In this document: one piece after another, positions 25,201 to 33,125 of the stretch
Layout of the letters: each line of letters starts with the position of its first letter
Position numbering within the stretch: position 1 is the stretch's first letter
NCBI GenBank assembly: GCA_947462335.1
Contig: OX381707.1
Location: forward strand, 36,755,618 to 36,819,617
DNA length: 64,000 nucleotides
Origin: Harmothoe impar
Lineage: Eukaryota > Annelida > Polychaeta > Phyllodocida > Polynoidae
Direction of reading: 5' to 3'
The notes under the pieces: model-generated
Told to the model about the DNA's origin: nothing
Databases searched by the model: none
Seen by the model: only the letters and a program-made list of their open reading frames with translations
Translations under genes and position numbers: made by a program

Positions 25201-28200
25201 TACCAGTGGGTAATATAAACAATATTACACCAAGCTAACAGCATCACTGCTATTCAGTAACACAGGATACAATCAATAAACATTTATAGACAATTTGCAA
25301 AGTGTGGGTGGATAATCATAAGGACTGAGAGGCCATTGTCCGTATGCAATAAGACATTTTCAATATTATTATTAATGTTATTATTATAAATATTGCTAAA
25401 GGGCCACATAATTTCTCAAAACGTTGTTCAAATTTTGCTGGGTTAAGGCAATTCTTGTAGTTAGCTTTAAATCAGCCGACAGGAACCAGAACTGAAACTA
25501 GAAAGTAAGATGGGAGCACTCACATCATACATTCTGGCTCCTTGGTTGCTGGTACTAGCAGGGGTTACAGAAATGCAGCAATATCCAAGTTCAAGGTCAT
25601 AGTAATTGTTACGAGAGCCTTCCTTTAAAAGGATCGGTGGACAAGAGTTTGGTGTATGGTTTCTTTGTGGCAACAGAGCGCATTCATTGAAGTACTATGC
25701 CCCGTTTTAATAGGGTTGAAACTTACACATATAGAAAACTCTTGAATTTAAAAACTCAATACATATTGAGTAAACCATGGTAAGAATAACATACTAAACA
25801 TTGATCTGATTATAGAAAAAATATATTTCCTCAGCAAATTAGAGCATTGAGTTTAAAAAGGGTTGGTATAGGAATATCTGATGATAAAAGTCTCTGGAAA
25901 TAAACAACTTACCAGTGAGACTATGTAAGGTGCAATGACACCACCAACACGTGAGGATCCTTGGCAAATGGACAGTGCAATGTTTCTCACCATGGTCGGG
26001 TACATCTCTGTTGTGTGTGTCATTTTGACCATGTAGTGACTTTTCAAGAAGAAACGACCCAACATGGCTAAAGTCACAGGCAACCATGCTATATCTGCAA
26101 ATATATACATCATGGGTTCAATCATCTGTTCGAATAACAAAGGCAAAACATTCTAGCCATTACACCTTATTTACAGCTATGACTCCATAAGACTGTGTCT
26201 GATGAGTCTGGGCCAATGTGAATGTCTTTGACTGGGTGCCATCTTTGACCGGTGCCATCTTTGACTGGGTGCCATCTTTGATCTCCTGACAGAAGACGGT
26301 TTATTAAAGGCAGGTAAAGTTATGCCATTTCCTTTATTTTCTCCCTTACATATCAAAGAAGAAACTAACTTTTCTTAAATCTCTTTTTTTATGGTGGCCG
26401 GTCAAAGATGGCACCTTGTCAAAGATGGCACCTGGTCTCATGAGACACAGCCATAATTTTCTCATCTTTTTGATTCACAAATTTGCTCCCATCCTTTCCT
26501 CAGTAGGCCTATCCCAGTGGGCACAAAATGCAGTTCAACGTTGAATCAAGGTTCATTCAACATTGAATCAACATTGGCAACCATTTATCAATGTTGATTC
26601 AATGTTTTGTGCCCACTGGTATTGGGCCCTGCCTGTATGTTTACAGCCTGAGGGATTGCTTGTGTAACCACTGACATTGCAAGTGTCTGGTCAGCTAAAA
26701 TAAGGTGGCAACCAACATTTTTCCAACGCCATTCTAAACCCAGGATTCAATTTGTCAAGGCCTATTCTTGCCCTAGCGGCAGAAATGGGTACTGTATCGA
26801 TGGAGGCTGTCCTTTCCTTACCTTTAGGAACCACCATTATGCAGAGCAGACATATTCCAGCCAGAATTAGGCTGTAACTTAGAAGTGTCCGCCGACCAAT
26901 ATGGTGTACAAAACCTTGCCCAATGAGGGTTGCGCCAGTTTCCACTGCGCCCCCTAACAGGTAGTTAATGTAGATGTTGTCACTGTAGTCAAATGCATAC
27001 AGGGCAATGAAGTAGTAAACTAGTGATGTCTCCATCCTGAAAGACAAACAAGAATAGAAGTTACTGGGAATTTATAAATGACAAGTAAAGATATAAATAT
27101 TTTGTATAGAAATTGACATAACACTGGAGTTTAATTTTCTTTTCTTGAGAAGTTTTAGAAAAGCCTTCCTCTATAAATCATATTCATTCCTAATAGAGAG
27201 TAAATCAACATGTTCAGCATAGTGTAGTTAATGTAGTTTTAATGAACAACAAATCTGGTTCAACTTATGTTATGCAAAGTAGGTATTGCTGTTCCTAGTT
27301 ATAGTTCCATTTAGCAAGAGTGATTCGGTGCACGTGAGATAACCACATGAGGCTATGTTGATGTTGATTAAAGGATAATTCACTCACCAACTGAACATCT
27401 GGATTATTGTGAAATACCGCAGTTTTGGATAACGGAAAATATCTCGAATTACACCTTTCGATTCTTTTCTCTGGATCAATGATAATGTTCATAGGTTATT
27501 TGGAGCAAGAGAAGTATGAACAGAGATAAAGTTCATGAAATCATTAATCATTTGACAGCAGTACAGGCAATAGTAGATTTACATCCGCCTTAGTTATTTA
27601 CCATACTGTGTAAGACCCAGTACAATGATCCATTTATGAAGCCCGTTTCTCAAGGTGTTGACATACTCTAGGGAAGAAATGGAAAATGGCCAAGAAGGCT
27701 TGAGACTGATTCTTTTCTGCATTGCATGGCCTTTGAAACATACTGTTACTTGGACATCAAGCTGTTCAGGAAGACTTATGCCATTCATCTTTGCCATCTT
27801 CCTGACTATAGCATCTGCTCTGTCATGTTGGTTCTGGACATACAACCACCGTGGTGACTCTGGGACAAATCTACCATCAGAGAAAATATGTGTATACAGA
27901 TACTGACTAATAATACTGTCAGAATTGTTTAATAGATTGATGAATACACTTCGGATTGGAAAATTGCTTGATTAGTAAAGCAGTAGTTTATGTTATGATA
28001 ATGATAATTCACAATGCAGTTCTAGACAAAAATAAATTCAGAAAGTGTACTTGATAAATTATGATCACACTCAATGATCTCAATGGAGTTCCCTTCAATA
28101 AACAGCTTCAAATAAAAAAAGTAACACAATTGCAAACTACAGTGAGGGTTTGGGAATATTCCACTCAGCCTGTGGCTTTATTGGATATGGCCCCCACACC

Positions 28201-30896
28201 CCCCAACTCGTGAAATACGACAGAGATGGTATAAATCGGCATTGACATTTGTCTATTTATTATGCCATATGATTAGATAGATGAACCCTCAATGATAGAA
28301 TGTACTTACACACAGATGGGAAGCATGATGAGTTGAGGTATGGAAACAGCAAGGGCCAGGTGGCGCCAGTCACGGATTAAGTATGCGACTCCGGCCATGA
28401 CCATAATTGTGCATGACCAGAGGTAGCTCGGCATTGTAGCCAGCCGGGTTCTAGTCTGACTGCCAATTATCTCAGTCACTGAAGTTGGATGTTAATCATA
28501 AAAGTAGAAATATCAGAATATTGCTTATAATTGGTAATATATAAACTCTATGTTCTTCAGTTACACAGATACCTTTTCTAAAACAATACAGACTGCAGAC
28601 AACAAGTTTCATGAATTTAATTTGGAGTGATCTTCTTGTGCTGTCAGCTATTCAGGCTACCTCATTTGGAAAACTGATTATGGGCTTATCCAGTACCTGT
28701 TTGAATTACTTATACTTATGCTTTGATCATGTTGAACACGAGGTCTTGAGGCAGCATACCATCTTCAATATATACTTGTATCAAATAGGAAAATAACTAT
28801 TAGGCCACTCAAAAAAAGTTGTTTCTCATCACTGTGTGCATCATGAAAATCATGATTTGGGGAAAACTCTTTTCAAATTAAAATATATATATATATATGT
28901 TTGTTAAAATATAAAAAACATGTGGAAATTTGAAAGAATATTGGCAAATATGGTATCTAATTAAAGCTTATGCAGTCAGTATTGCAGTCAGCTAAGAATA
29001 ATTTGCATTATTATAACTTGTACTGATCTATATACTCTGAATTACTGAAAACTAAAAATTGATCGCTAAAAAAAGTCCAAATTACCCTATGTATTTTGCC
29101 AAAAGTAAAATATTTTTCACTGCTTGGTGATGAGAAACAACTTTTTTTGTGTTTTTGTAAAAATGTTTTTGTGCTTACCTAAGACAAAGGCTACAACATA
29201 GCTGCCGAGTGCTGCACATCCCTGCAGGAAACGGAGGATGATGAACATGGTGAAGTTTGTAGAAAACGCCAAAGCAATGGCGCATCCTATTTTCATGATG
29301 AGGGACGAAATGAATGCTGGTCTCCGGCCATACCTATGTTAAACATAAGCAATAATTTTATGAAGTTGTGCATATATATATAAATTTTTCAGTATTCACA
29401 AGGATATTGTATGGATAAAACACATAACAAAATGTGGAAACATTACATTTCATTTTAATTAAGTACACAGAATTAATGAAAAAGGACTAGTTCTTCAAAA
29501 ATACATAGGTTTTTATGCTGGAGTGGTCGCATAGCCACCTGGTGGTGCTGCCACATGCAATGTATATAAATTTCGATTATCACTATTTTGGTCTTGTTTT
29601 TTCAACTATATCGATTTATTGAATTGCTAATCTAGTAGGTAAAATCTTCTTGAAAGTGTATTTCTATAATCATACCTTAATGTATAAAGATGGCCATTTA
29701 ATAGCAGTTAACAATGTGAATCTATGATTCTGACAACAGGCAATTCAATCAGAATTAGGTCAACAAAGGGTATAGTTCCTCCTATTCCAGTTCTAGTTGG
29801 AATTTCTGCAAGTTTCTTTTAGTTTTAGAAAGGAAAATCCTTCTTTTACTTGCATTAAAAAGGCTGTATCGATATAAGGAATTTATCGATGCGATAATCA
29901 CAATTCCATAAATGTTGATGTATTGATTTGGGGGGTATCAATGACACTCCTAGGACAGATCCTAATTTTAGATCATTTACCTGTCAGAAATGAAACTGAA
30001 GACGAGCACGCCGACCAGGTAGCCAAGCTGGTAGATGGACTTGGCCACATCAGCCAGCACCTTGTGGTCACACACCAGGTCCCACTAAGGTAAGTACAAA
30101 AATCATTATGTAAAACATCCATGGACAATTATAAATTGGCAGGGAAATCATGCTGACTGAAAAAAATTAAACAAAAATTGTAATTAGAGGGGTAGATCAT
30201 GGGGCGGTCTGTCATATGTGAGGTCCCTGTCTATTCAAAAACTAAGATTATAAATATAAAGCTAAAAGTTAAAAGGAAGGTTTCCTCGCCCTTTTCCTTT
30301 ATAGTATAATGTAGTTTATATTCGATCTAATTGTAGATTTATGCTCAATGCTTCATTTTAGAAATCAAGCTCAACTTCAACCGATTGAAAACACACAGTA
30401 ATATACAATGATGGAAATGTTTGGAAAAGAGTTAAGTAGGATTAAGCATTTGGGGAAAAATATAGACACAGCAACTTTAGCATCTAAAACTCACATCAGT
30501 CACAATAGAGCTTGCTATGGTTGAAAGGTCGTATTCCCATCCATCTCCACATCCAGTCACATTTAGCGATCCTGTCGAGAAATCCCCTCCAACCAACGCT
30601 CGCTTTACATCACGTCTCGTCCAGTTGCTGAAGTCGATATCATACTTTGTACACCGGCTGTAGGTCTCCTCTCCATCCTTGGGTATAGTGAGATTAAGTA
30701 CAACGTCCCTGGTGAGGTTGAGATACTCTATAGAGGGGTTCCTACACCAGTGGTGTGGGGTGGCAGCAAAGAACACAATGGTCAGGTTCATGCTACTGCC
30801 AGCAATAGCCACCGTGACAAAACACGCAAAGTACATGAGCATCTGGTACCTGCCACACTGACCAAGTCTATTGAGGACATTTTCAAACTCCGTCAT
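13137..30896 (-). CDS. SLC22-type organic ion transporter, complete 10-exon gene
   Basis: Plasma-membrane MFS transporter of the SLC22 family (organic cation/carnitine/zwitterion uptake). Reading 30896 down to 13137, ten exons splice with GT-AG borders and consistent phase. Exons: 30495-30896, 29981-30084, 29179-29333, 28310-28478, 27750-27870, 27388-27470, 26822-27036, 25913-26094, 24991-25127, 13137-13254. They total 1,686 nt, or 561 aa plus stop, which is the usual family length. Visible hallmarks: TM1 followed by a large extracellular loop with several N-glycosylation sites and cysteines; DRYGRRPAF after TM2; ESPRWL before the central loop; TTEMYPTMVRN between TM10 and TM11; LPETKDKKMLETI at the C-terminal end; and a basic tail. 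Substrate cannot be inferred. The last intron contains retrotransposon element 1 in antisense orientation. The joins are my inference from splice consensus and family alignment; RNA would confirm them. Confidence 0.9.
13441..14103 (+). repeat. Element 1 5' LTR
   Basis: Begins TGTAGTGATCC and ends ...AGTTACA (TG...CA). A TATA box (GGTATATAAGG, about 13622-13632) and AATAAA (14023-14028) mark U3/R. The only difference I saw from the 3' LTR is C/T at about 13779 versus 24553. Confidence 0.95.
14105..14117 (+). promoter_or_regulatory. Element 1 primer binding site
   Basis: TGGTGCCGTGACC begins one base after the LTR and starts with TGG, complementary to a tRNA 3' CCA. The same 13 bases serve element 2. 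I do not assign the tRNA. Confidence 0.85.
14125..14530 (+). other. Possible leader intron of element 1
   Basis: A strong donor (TTAG|GTAAGT at 14125) and an acceptor with a T-rich tract (TTATTTTATTTTTTCAG ending 14530) bracket 406 bp. The gag ATG (14532) lies two bases past the acceptor. Splicing would leave a short leader directly joined to gag. This is inference only; the unspliced RNA would still serve as genome. Confidence 0.4.
14532..16424 (+). CDS. Element 1 Gag (about 630 aa)
   Basis: Structural polyprotein of the retrotransposon particle. I chose ATG at 14532; the open frame extends upstream only to a GTG. The N-terminal third is low in recognisable structure and includes a perfect 43-codon tandem duplication (14649-14906). 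Residues of about 340-540 are capsid-like (RRWFVRFAADMRNNGW, then FGMALWVLAREAFESF). A CX2CX4HX4C zinc knuckle (CHRCGKRGHFAKQC) near the C-terminus binds RNA. The frame ends at TGA 16422-16424, overlapping the pol frame by 73 nt. Confidence 0.9.
   Translation: MVVVGIGRGEPSEGGPGLEIDLGALELPLAMRPNCKVDGVTQGVVVDTTLGAGEKRELAEAASRLSPGRAGFSRVYPGSAQEVTQGVVVDTTLGAGEKRELAEAASRLSPGRAGFSRVYPGSAQEVTHGELVMTQSVLGSVELHVEGTSELMPVNGDTGREAQTDSLPTPGGEVGKEMGNETPAVDPKDWVTFRGMPSVIENPESEAPGVKRQPDGSKVIMDSAMTLGLRREQDEGESPCRIVEWKEGLEETLCSLTGHDGTQHRMGVTPPEGQHRKMSMSEELVYQSNPAIRAMGIDAVHSEVGNSRSVEWSLAVARRPVSSGVTPVKRRANELKLFDGTIPWRRWFVRFAADMRNNGWAGEECLASLAWCLRDGPGDAALTAFELDGDGTYEGLVVCAAWVLGSESGTDQEAELEARVQRKGEGHRQFGMALWVLAREAFESFSPSDPWLVRKLGGIYIDGLEDNVLRAEVRSQWKTKMSLADIIDLTGDCVLKRKLLRTVTVTPEGAYRPCVLSEGQVASESQEVAAHTPHSKSDVEESTTMVEELLLDKKMESMIKRVMKRVGRAEWGEKTNPKKAKSSKDSVCHRCGKRGHFAKQCGTEGPETEIVLREQKDGPASNSAPPPPEN
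14649..14906 (+). repeat. Perfect in-frame 129-bp tandem duplication in gag
   Basis: 14649-14777 and 14778-14906 are identical, each encoding 43 residues starting VTQGVVVDTTLGAG. No substitutions separate the copies, so the duplication is very recent or maintained by conversion. Confidence 0.95.
16352..18466 (+). CDS. Element 1 Pol, part 1: protease and reverse transcriptase, ended by an in-frame TAG
   Basis: No ATG start; expressed by -1 frameshift from gag. The protease has the active site LIDTGASHS (about 16826-16852). RT begins near LRLPYRRLPL and shows FCIDYRRLN, LDLQSGYWQ, MPFGLCNAPATF and an intact catalytic YLDD (18173-18184), then FLGFCSYYRDF. TAG at 18464-18466 stops the frame just after RT, where no programmed stop is known for this group. 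I read it as a nonsense mutation. Confidence 0.9.
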   Translation, partial: DRDCLERAKRWACFQFRPTTAGKLKRAVVDDKTTAPTCVVKGTSPCLVEEESLLLTLGKAASGLGRQQDETGPQEPSEIGIGEVAPPDAACENELAGMVHKVCDMQLNPEDPVVEFLQRRGFDLGGNGDFQRFADMPSPLKGRRWYLPVKIHGRSAEFLIDTGASHSMIGRDFFRTFADLPDKPFRGDHVRTADGSHMQTYGKQVLSLVTKGTSFVISPIVAEITDQGILGMDFCALYGVGLDSVTGEVVIKFPSELRVRCVLRRISGVSSVAQTVRIPPRHVCNVVVYSRDVEFNRMGVVEPDNEQLRKLGLTSTCTLVQSSRRTVVPVSNMTFQDVYLEKGSTFGDVTYADVVGRADSPEVELAAKRAVELGALDPFAMPVVLQDTGEQDRKEGYGLPLHLLPLVTDSHLEKEEDKGSLAQLLCENADLFSAPGEQLGRTDRVTHRIDTGSSPPLRLPYRRLPLSKKQALEDEVDKMLGEGIIRPSDSPWASPVVMVTKKDGTCRFCIDYRRLNGITRKNAYPLPRIDESLDSLGGNHWFCTLDLQSGYWQIGMHPEDKEKTAFTTHRGLFEFNVMPFGLCNAPATFENMMETMLRGLLWKNCLVYLDDIIVFGKTREECLSNLTMVMDRLRSYNLRLKAKKCKFFRQSVEYLGRIVSGTGISADPGKLEAVASWATPKDQKEVRSFLGFCSYYRDFIPGFA
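16415..16457 (+). promoter_or_regulatory. Element 1 gag-pol -1 frameshift signal
   Basis: The last two gag codons and one preceding base form GGAAAAC (16415-16421) next to the TGA. After a 6-nt spacer, GGGCTGTTGTT (16428-16438) pairs with AACAACAGCCC (16447-16457) in an 11-bp stem with an 8-nt loop. pol is in the -1 frame and is open from 16352. The heptamer is not the strict XXXYYYZ form but resembles GGA-type sites of some retroviruses. Confidence 0.7.
18467..19340 (+). pseudogene. Element 1 Pol, part 2: connection and RNase H
   Basis: Same frame as part 1 after the TAG. RNase H is recognisable by LDTDASNDSIGAVLS, KTQRNYCTTKRELLA and LRTDHSSLRWL. The frame then breaks at about 19315-19345, just before the integrase zinc-binding region, where a short deletion that is not a multiple of three shifts the reading frame by one. 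The frame terminates at 19393. Confidence 0.85.
19341..20181 (+). pseudogene. Element 1 Pol, part 3: integrase catalytic core
   Basis: The zinc-binding His/Cys region lies around 19345-19460 (HFG...RYYWPGM...CPTCC). The catalytic triad is present: D in AIDIITGF, D in LHSDQGREFES and E in GMVERFNRTL. The frame runs to TAG at 20179-20181, where a second frame change moves the remaining C-terminal domain into the next frame. Confidence 0.88.
20175..20621 (+). pseudogene. Element 1 Pol, part 4: integrase C-terminal domain
   Basis: Encodes VGQKVVRLKPP, GWDGPFEVTKV and DRLKPWLGR, the beta-barrel tail typical of gypsy integrases, followed by a lysine-rich tail (KKVKSRKKKKQKK) that could act in nuclear entry or chromatin targeting. 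It is out of frame with part 3. Confidence 0.85.
20940..21395 (+). repeat. Minisatellite, 40-47-bp units, about 10 copies
   Basis: Units of the form GAGGAAACCAGAATGGTTGA followed by GATGTTACTCCTAAATAT are repeated with small internal deletions. Confidence 0.9.
22213..22360 (+). repeat. 74-bp tandem duplication
   Basis: 22213-22286 and 22287-22360 are nearly identical (TGGTATGGTGAGAGTACTATA versus ...GAAAGTACTATA). Confidence 0.9.
24202..24214 (+). promoter_or_regulatory. Element 1 polypurine tract
   Basis: TGGTGGGGGGTAG lies directly before the 3' LTR, the expected plus-strand priming site. Confidence 0.75.
24215..24877 (+). repeat. Element 1 3' LTR
   Basis: 663 bp, starts TGTAGTGATCC and ends AGTTACA. 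Matches the 5' LTR except one substitution that I could find. Confidence 0.95.
24991..25127 (-). CDS. SLC22-type exon 9 (TM12 and LPET motif)
   Basis: Encodes TAVTPYIPFSLVGAPC, the final hydrophobic segment and LPETKDKKMLETIAEAEQVY. Acceptor GTACCAG, donor ATAG|GTAACT, phase 2. Reading past the donor would hit a TAA at once, so a shorter isoform could end here. A partial tandem copy of the exon start lies upstream at 25155-25196 and offers a second in-frame acceptor 69 bp away. Confidence 0.85.
25127..25201 (-). repeat. Partial duplication of SLC22-type exon 9 start
   Basis: The segment spanning the acceptor and first 42 nt of exon 9 (TACCAG then ACTGCAGTGACCCCGTAC on the minus strand, from 25196) is repeated 69 bp upstream of the true exon start. 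The extra stretch is open in frame (adds 23 codons), so use of the distal acceptor would give a longer protein. Confidence 0.8.
25913..26094 (-). CDS. SLC22-type exon 8 (TM10-TM11)
   Basis: Contains TLAMLGRFFLKSHYMV, then TTEMYPTMVRN (equivalent to the family T(A/T)E(L/M)(Y/F)PTxxRN motif), then SRVGGVIAPYIVSL. 182 nt, acceptor TTTGCAG, donor CTG|GTAAGT. Confidence 0.92.
26190..26453. mobile_element. Short inverted-repeat element in SLC22-type intron 7
   Basis: The end GACTGTGTCTGATGAG (from 26191) mirrors CTCATGAGACACAGCC (to 26452). Repeated GGTGCCATCTTTGAC motifs at the left mirror GTCAAAGATGGCACC at the right. MITE-like, non-coding. Confidence 0.6.
26514..26619. mobile_element. About 105-bp palindromic MITE in SLC22-type intron 7
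   Basis: CCAGTGGGCACAAAA at the left end is the exact reverse complement of TTTTGTGCCCACTGG at the right end. The middle carries TTGAATCAA and TTGATTCAA dyads. Confidence 0.75.
26822..27036 (-). CDS. SLC22-type exon 7 (TM7-TM9)
   Basis: Contains METSLVYYFIALYAFD, GGAVETGATLIG and HIGRRTLLSYSLILAG, the last being the second-half MFS GRR signature. 215 nt, acceptor TTTCAG, donor AAAG|GTAAGG. Confidence 0.9.
27388..27470 (-). CDS. SLC22-type exon 6 (loop end, start of TM7)
   Basis: Encodes RKESKGVIRDIFRYPKLRYF and the start of TM7 (TIIQMFSW), matching the family pattern of a basic loop followed by a hydrophobic helix. Acceptor GATCCAG, donor TTG|GTGAGT. 83 nt. Confidence 0.85.
27750..27870 (-). 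CDS. SLC22-type exon 5 (ESPRWL and central loop)
   Basis: Starts with VFVPESPRWL, the highly conserved motif at the end of TM6, and continues into the cytoplasmic loop ending LPEQLDVQ. The frame stays open past the donor (CCAA|GTAACA), but family alignment and phase place the exon end here. 121 nt. Confidence 0.85.
28310..28478 (-). CDS. SLC22-type exon 4 (TM5-TM6)
   Basis: Encodes VTEIIGSQTRTRLATMPSYL, equivalent to the conserved TE(L/I)xGxxxR segment, then two transmembrane segments around YLIRDWRHL. Donor GTGT|GTAAGT, phase 2. 169 nt. Confidence 0.9.
28804..29150. mobile_element. MITE in SLC22-type intron 3
   Basis: The left end AAAAAAAGTTGTTTCTCATC mirrors the right end GATGAGAAACAACTTTTTTT. 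A single related end occurs at about 40826-40880 (CACTCAAAAAAAGTCTGGTT...), suggesting a dispersed family. Confidence 0.7.
29179..29333 (-). CDS. SLC22-type exon 3 (MFS signature loop, TM3-TM4)
   Basis: Completes DRYGRRPAF, the cytoplasmic loop 2-3 signature of the MFS, then encodes two hydrophobic segments including FLQGCAALGSYVVAFVL. 155 nt, donor TTAG|GTAAGC. Confidence 0.9.
29981..30084 (-). CDS. SLC22-type exon 2 (TM2)
   Basis: Encodes WDLVCDHKVLADVAKS followed by TM2 (YQLGYLVGVLVFSF) and the start of the DRYGRR motif, which is completed by exon 3. The acceptor is TTACCTTAG and the donor is CAG|GTAAAT. 104 nt. Confidence 0.9.
30495..30896 (-). CDS. SLC22-type exon 1 (start codon, TM1, extracellular loop)
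   Basis: The start is ATG at 30896 (MTEFENVLNRLG...); a frame extension two codons upstream begins with TTG and is not used. The exon encodes the N-terminal amphipathic stretch, TM1 (MLMYFACFVTVAIAG) and the large loop with NLT, NWT and NVT sequons. It ends ...IVTD at a GTGAGT donor, phase 0. Confidence 0.9.
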
Positions 30897-31140
30897 TTTC
30901 AATTGTGGTAGTTGGAGTATGGTTATTCGAAGTGTCTACACGTGTTACTGATCCTGTAGTCCTGAACATGTGCATATGGCTGTTTGCTAATCTGCAAATG
31001 GTTCTATAAGTGTTCTTCAGTCAATCTCTAAGTATTCCATTGTTATCACCGAGGTCATTAAACAATAGACCACTTGAGAGACCACTGGTGAGATCACTCC
31101 CTTACTATATATATATATGAGTCCATGGGTCAATACAACA
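30897..31140 (-). promoter_or_regulatory. Candidate promoter and 5' UTR of the SLC22-type gene
   Basis: A TATATATATA run at about 31107-31118 lies about 215 bp upstream of the ATG. It could be a TATA box or just a microsatellite; no other core element is clear. Confidence 0.25.
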
Positions 31141-31283
31141 TATTTAATATGAGTGTGATAGGAATGCAATTAATTGAAGTGAAAGAATTAGGGGTGTATA
31201 GCTAGGTCTAAGTTGCATTGACAACATTTTATTATGGTTATAAACAATGAAAATGATTCCATTTCACTCATGAGAATAACAAG

Positions 31284-31455
31284 GAACAACAAAGATGACA
31301 CCTGGTGTCAAAACCATGCACTATTCCAACCTGACAAAGTGATAATGGTTATGTTTGATGATGTGTGAGTGTGTGCCAGAAGGGAAACTAGGTGACACTG
31401 CATCACACAAATACCTGTTATGTGTGACACCAGGTGTCATCAAAGTTGATTGTAC
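31284..31455. mobile_element. Short inverted-repeat element
   Basis: GATGACACCTGGTGTCA (about 31294) mirrors TGACACCAGGTGTCATC (about 31425), with CAAAG/CAAAG flanking. Each end is itself a near palindrome (GACACCTGGTGTC). Non-coding. Confidence 0.5.
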
Positions 31456-32754
31456 CCCTTTTCCTGATTAAAGAGAATGATTTTCTTTAGCTATAAGTAT
31501 CTAAACAGGGTCCCAATGTATTGTGAATCAGACAATGCACCTGTCCTTCTATTAACATTCATTATGTATATAAATAGATGCCATATCATTTTAATGAAAG
31601 CAGCATTAAGAGGTCCAGATGCTAGACACCTTTCCTCTTGTCATCATGTTTGGATAAAAGCCTGGCTTTCTCCTGCTGCTCATGTGAAGTCTAATGTTGA
31701 TGGTTATAATGGTACATATATTCATCAGCCCTATGTTGAAATGCTAGGAACCTGATTGAATGAGTTTGTACAAACCAGCAGCACACACACCAATAGTGTG
31801 CTATGACTATCCATGTCAAATACTGCTGGTTGTAAAAAGTATTACAGTATTTCCTATCTTTTAGTAATTCATAATGAAACTAAAAATACATGACTAAACA
31901 TTTTGGTTTAGGGAATTATATATTTTGTCATTTGGTGTGAATAAGCTTTTTAAAAATCTGTCAGAACTGTGTGAATCTGTTCCATGGAACATTGTGTCAG
32001 TGTGTGTGAGTCTGTTACATGGTATACATGTCACACAAAATGCACGAAATGAGCACACAGTTCCAGGGGTAAAACAGGGTGAAACAATCTGGAACTAATT
32101 TGCTGGAAGTATGTTGGTATACAAATTTAGCTACAAGATGAATGTTCATGATTTTTGCCACCAGGTGGCCTATATGTAGGAACCCACAATTCCCTTTAAA
32201 TGTTGTCTACTGTATACTGAGGGGACACTCAAACTGTATATATGCTATAGTAGGTTAATCCATACTCTGTATAAATAGACGTCTTAGTAACAACAACAAC
32301 AACAACAGTGCACAACAGACTACGTCAGCTGGTAACTAGAGTGTGACAGGATTAACCCTTTAGGGACATCATACTGCTTTAACCCCTTCACCACTCCATT
32401 TCTTGTAACTCAATGCAATTTTGTGCAATATATTGGCTTACCGCGTGGAAGGGGTTAATTCACAATGGCCTTTGTCATTATTATACATAAATGCAGCGCT
32501 GGAGAGAAACTCCAAGTGCTGCATTCATGCATCATGCCAGGATTAAAAGCTTGATGCACTCCTAAGAGGTCTGCATGATTCACCAATGCAGCCCAGCTTG
32601 TAACTCTCATTGATGTATCATGACAACAAATGTCACCTTTTAGCGACTTGCCATCCTGAGATGGTTATGGATGGTTAAAGAGGGTAATACTATCGGGCAC
32701 ACACCACCTTAGCACAGACCTCCAGCACCCCTCCTCCCACCAGGACCTCACAAC
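31456..32754. other. Intergenic stretch between the SLC22-type gene and the small membrane-protein gene
   Basis: Includes a (CAA)n run at about 32290-32306 and, from about 32510, a copy of a dispersed repeat with the phrase CATTCATGCATCATG. No supported gene. Confidence 0.4.
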
Positions 32755-33125
32755 ATGGAGCTTCCTACCACCAAAAGGACAGCTTTATGCTTCATATTAT
32801 TTGTCCTCATGCTGGCCATAATAATGGGTTCTGTATCCACAGGTAAGTGTGTCTTTGGTAAACTATAATCCTTTAAGGGCAGTATAGTGTTTTATGTACT
32901 ATACTCTTGGTCTCCATGATGCATGAATACAGACCTAGTTAGTGATACACACATATCACAGAATTAATGCATGGTGCCAACCACATGGGGTTGATACACT
33001 CCTGAAGGACTCTCATGATGCACACATGCATTATTGGGCAGTAGATTTGCTGGTACTGCATTCATGCATCATGACAACAAAGGGCATAGCATTTTTAAGC
33101 ATTATGCATCGCTTAAATGGTTAAA
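32510..33125. repeat. Dispersed ATGCAT-centred repeat, copies within and beside the small gene
   Basis: CATTCATGCATCATG followed by a purine-rich stretch and GGTTAAA recurs at about 32521-32690 and 33056-33125, and again near 35130 and 39080. The core is palindromic. Confidence 0.5.
32755..32842 (+). CDS. Small membrane protein exon 1 (signal peptide)
   Basis: 88 nt. ATG, 29 codons and a split codon. The strong GTAAGT donor right after a signal-peptide-like sequence is the main evidence that this is a real first coding exon. Confidence 0.6.

Noticed and set aside
27594..27749. Exon 5 of the SLC22-type gene extending to the in-frame stop
   Set aside because: The extension past 27750 loses family similarity, while the donor at 27749 joins in phase to exon 6, which carries the expected loop and TM7 start.
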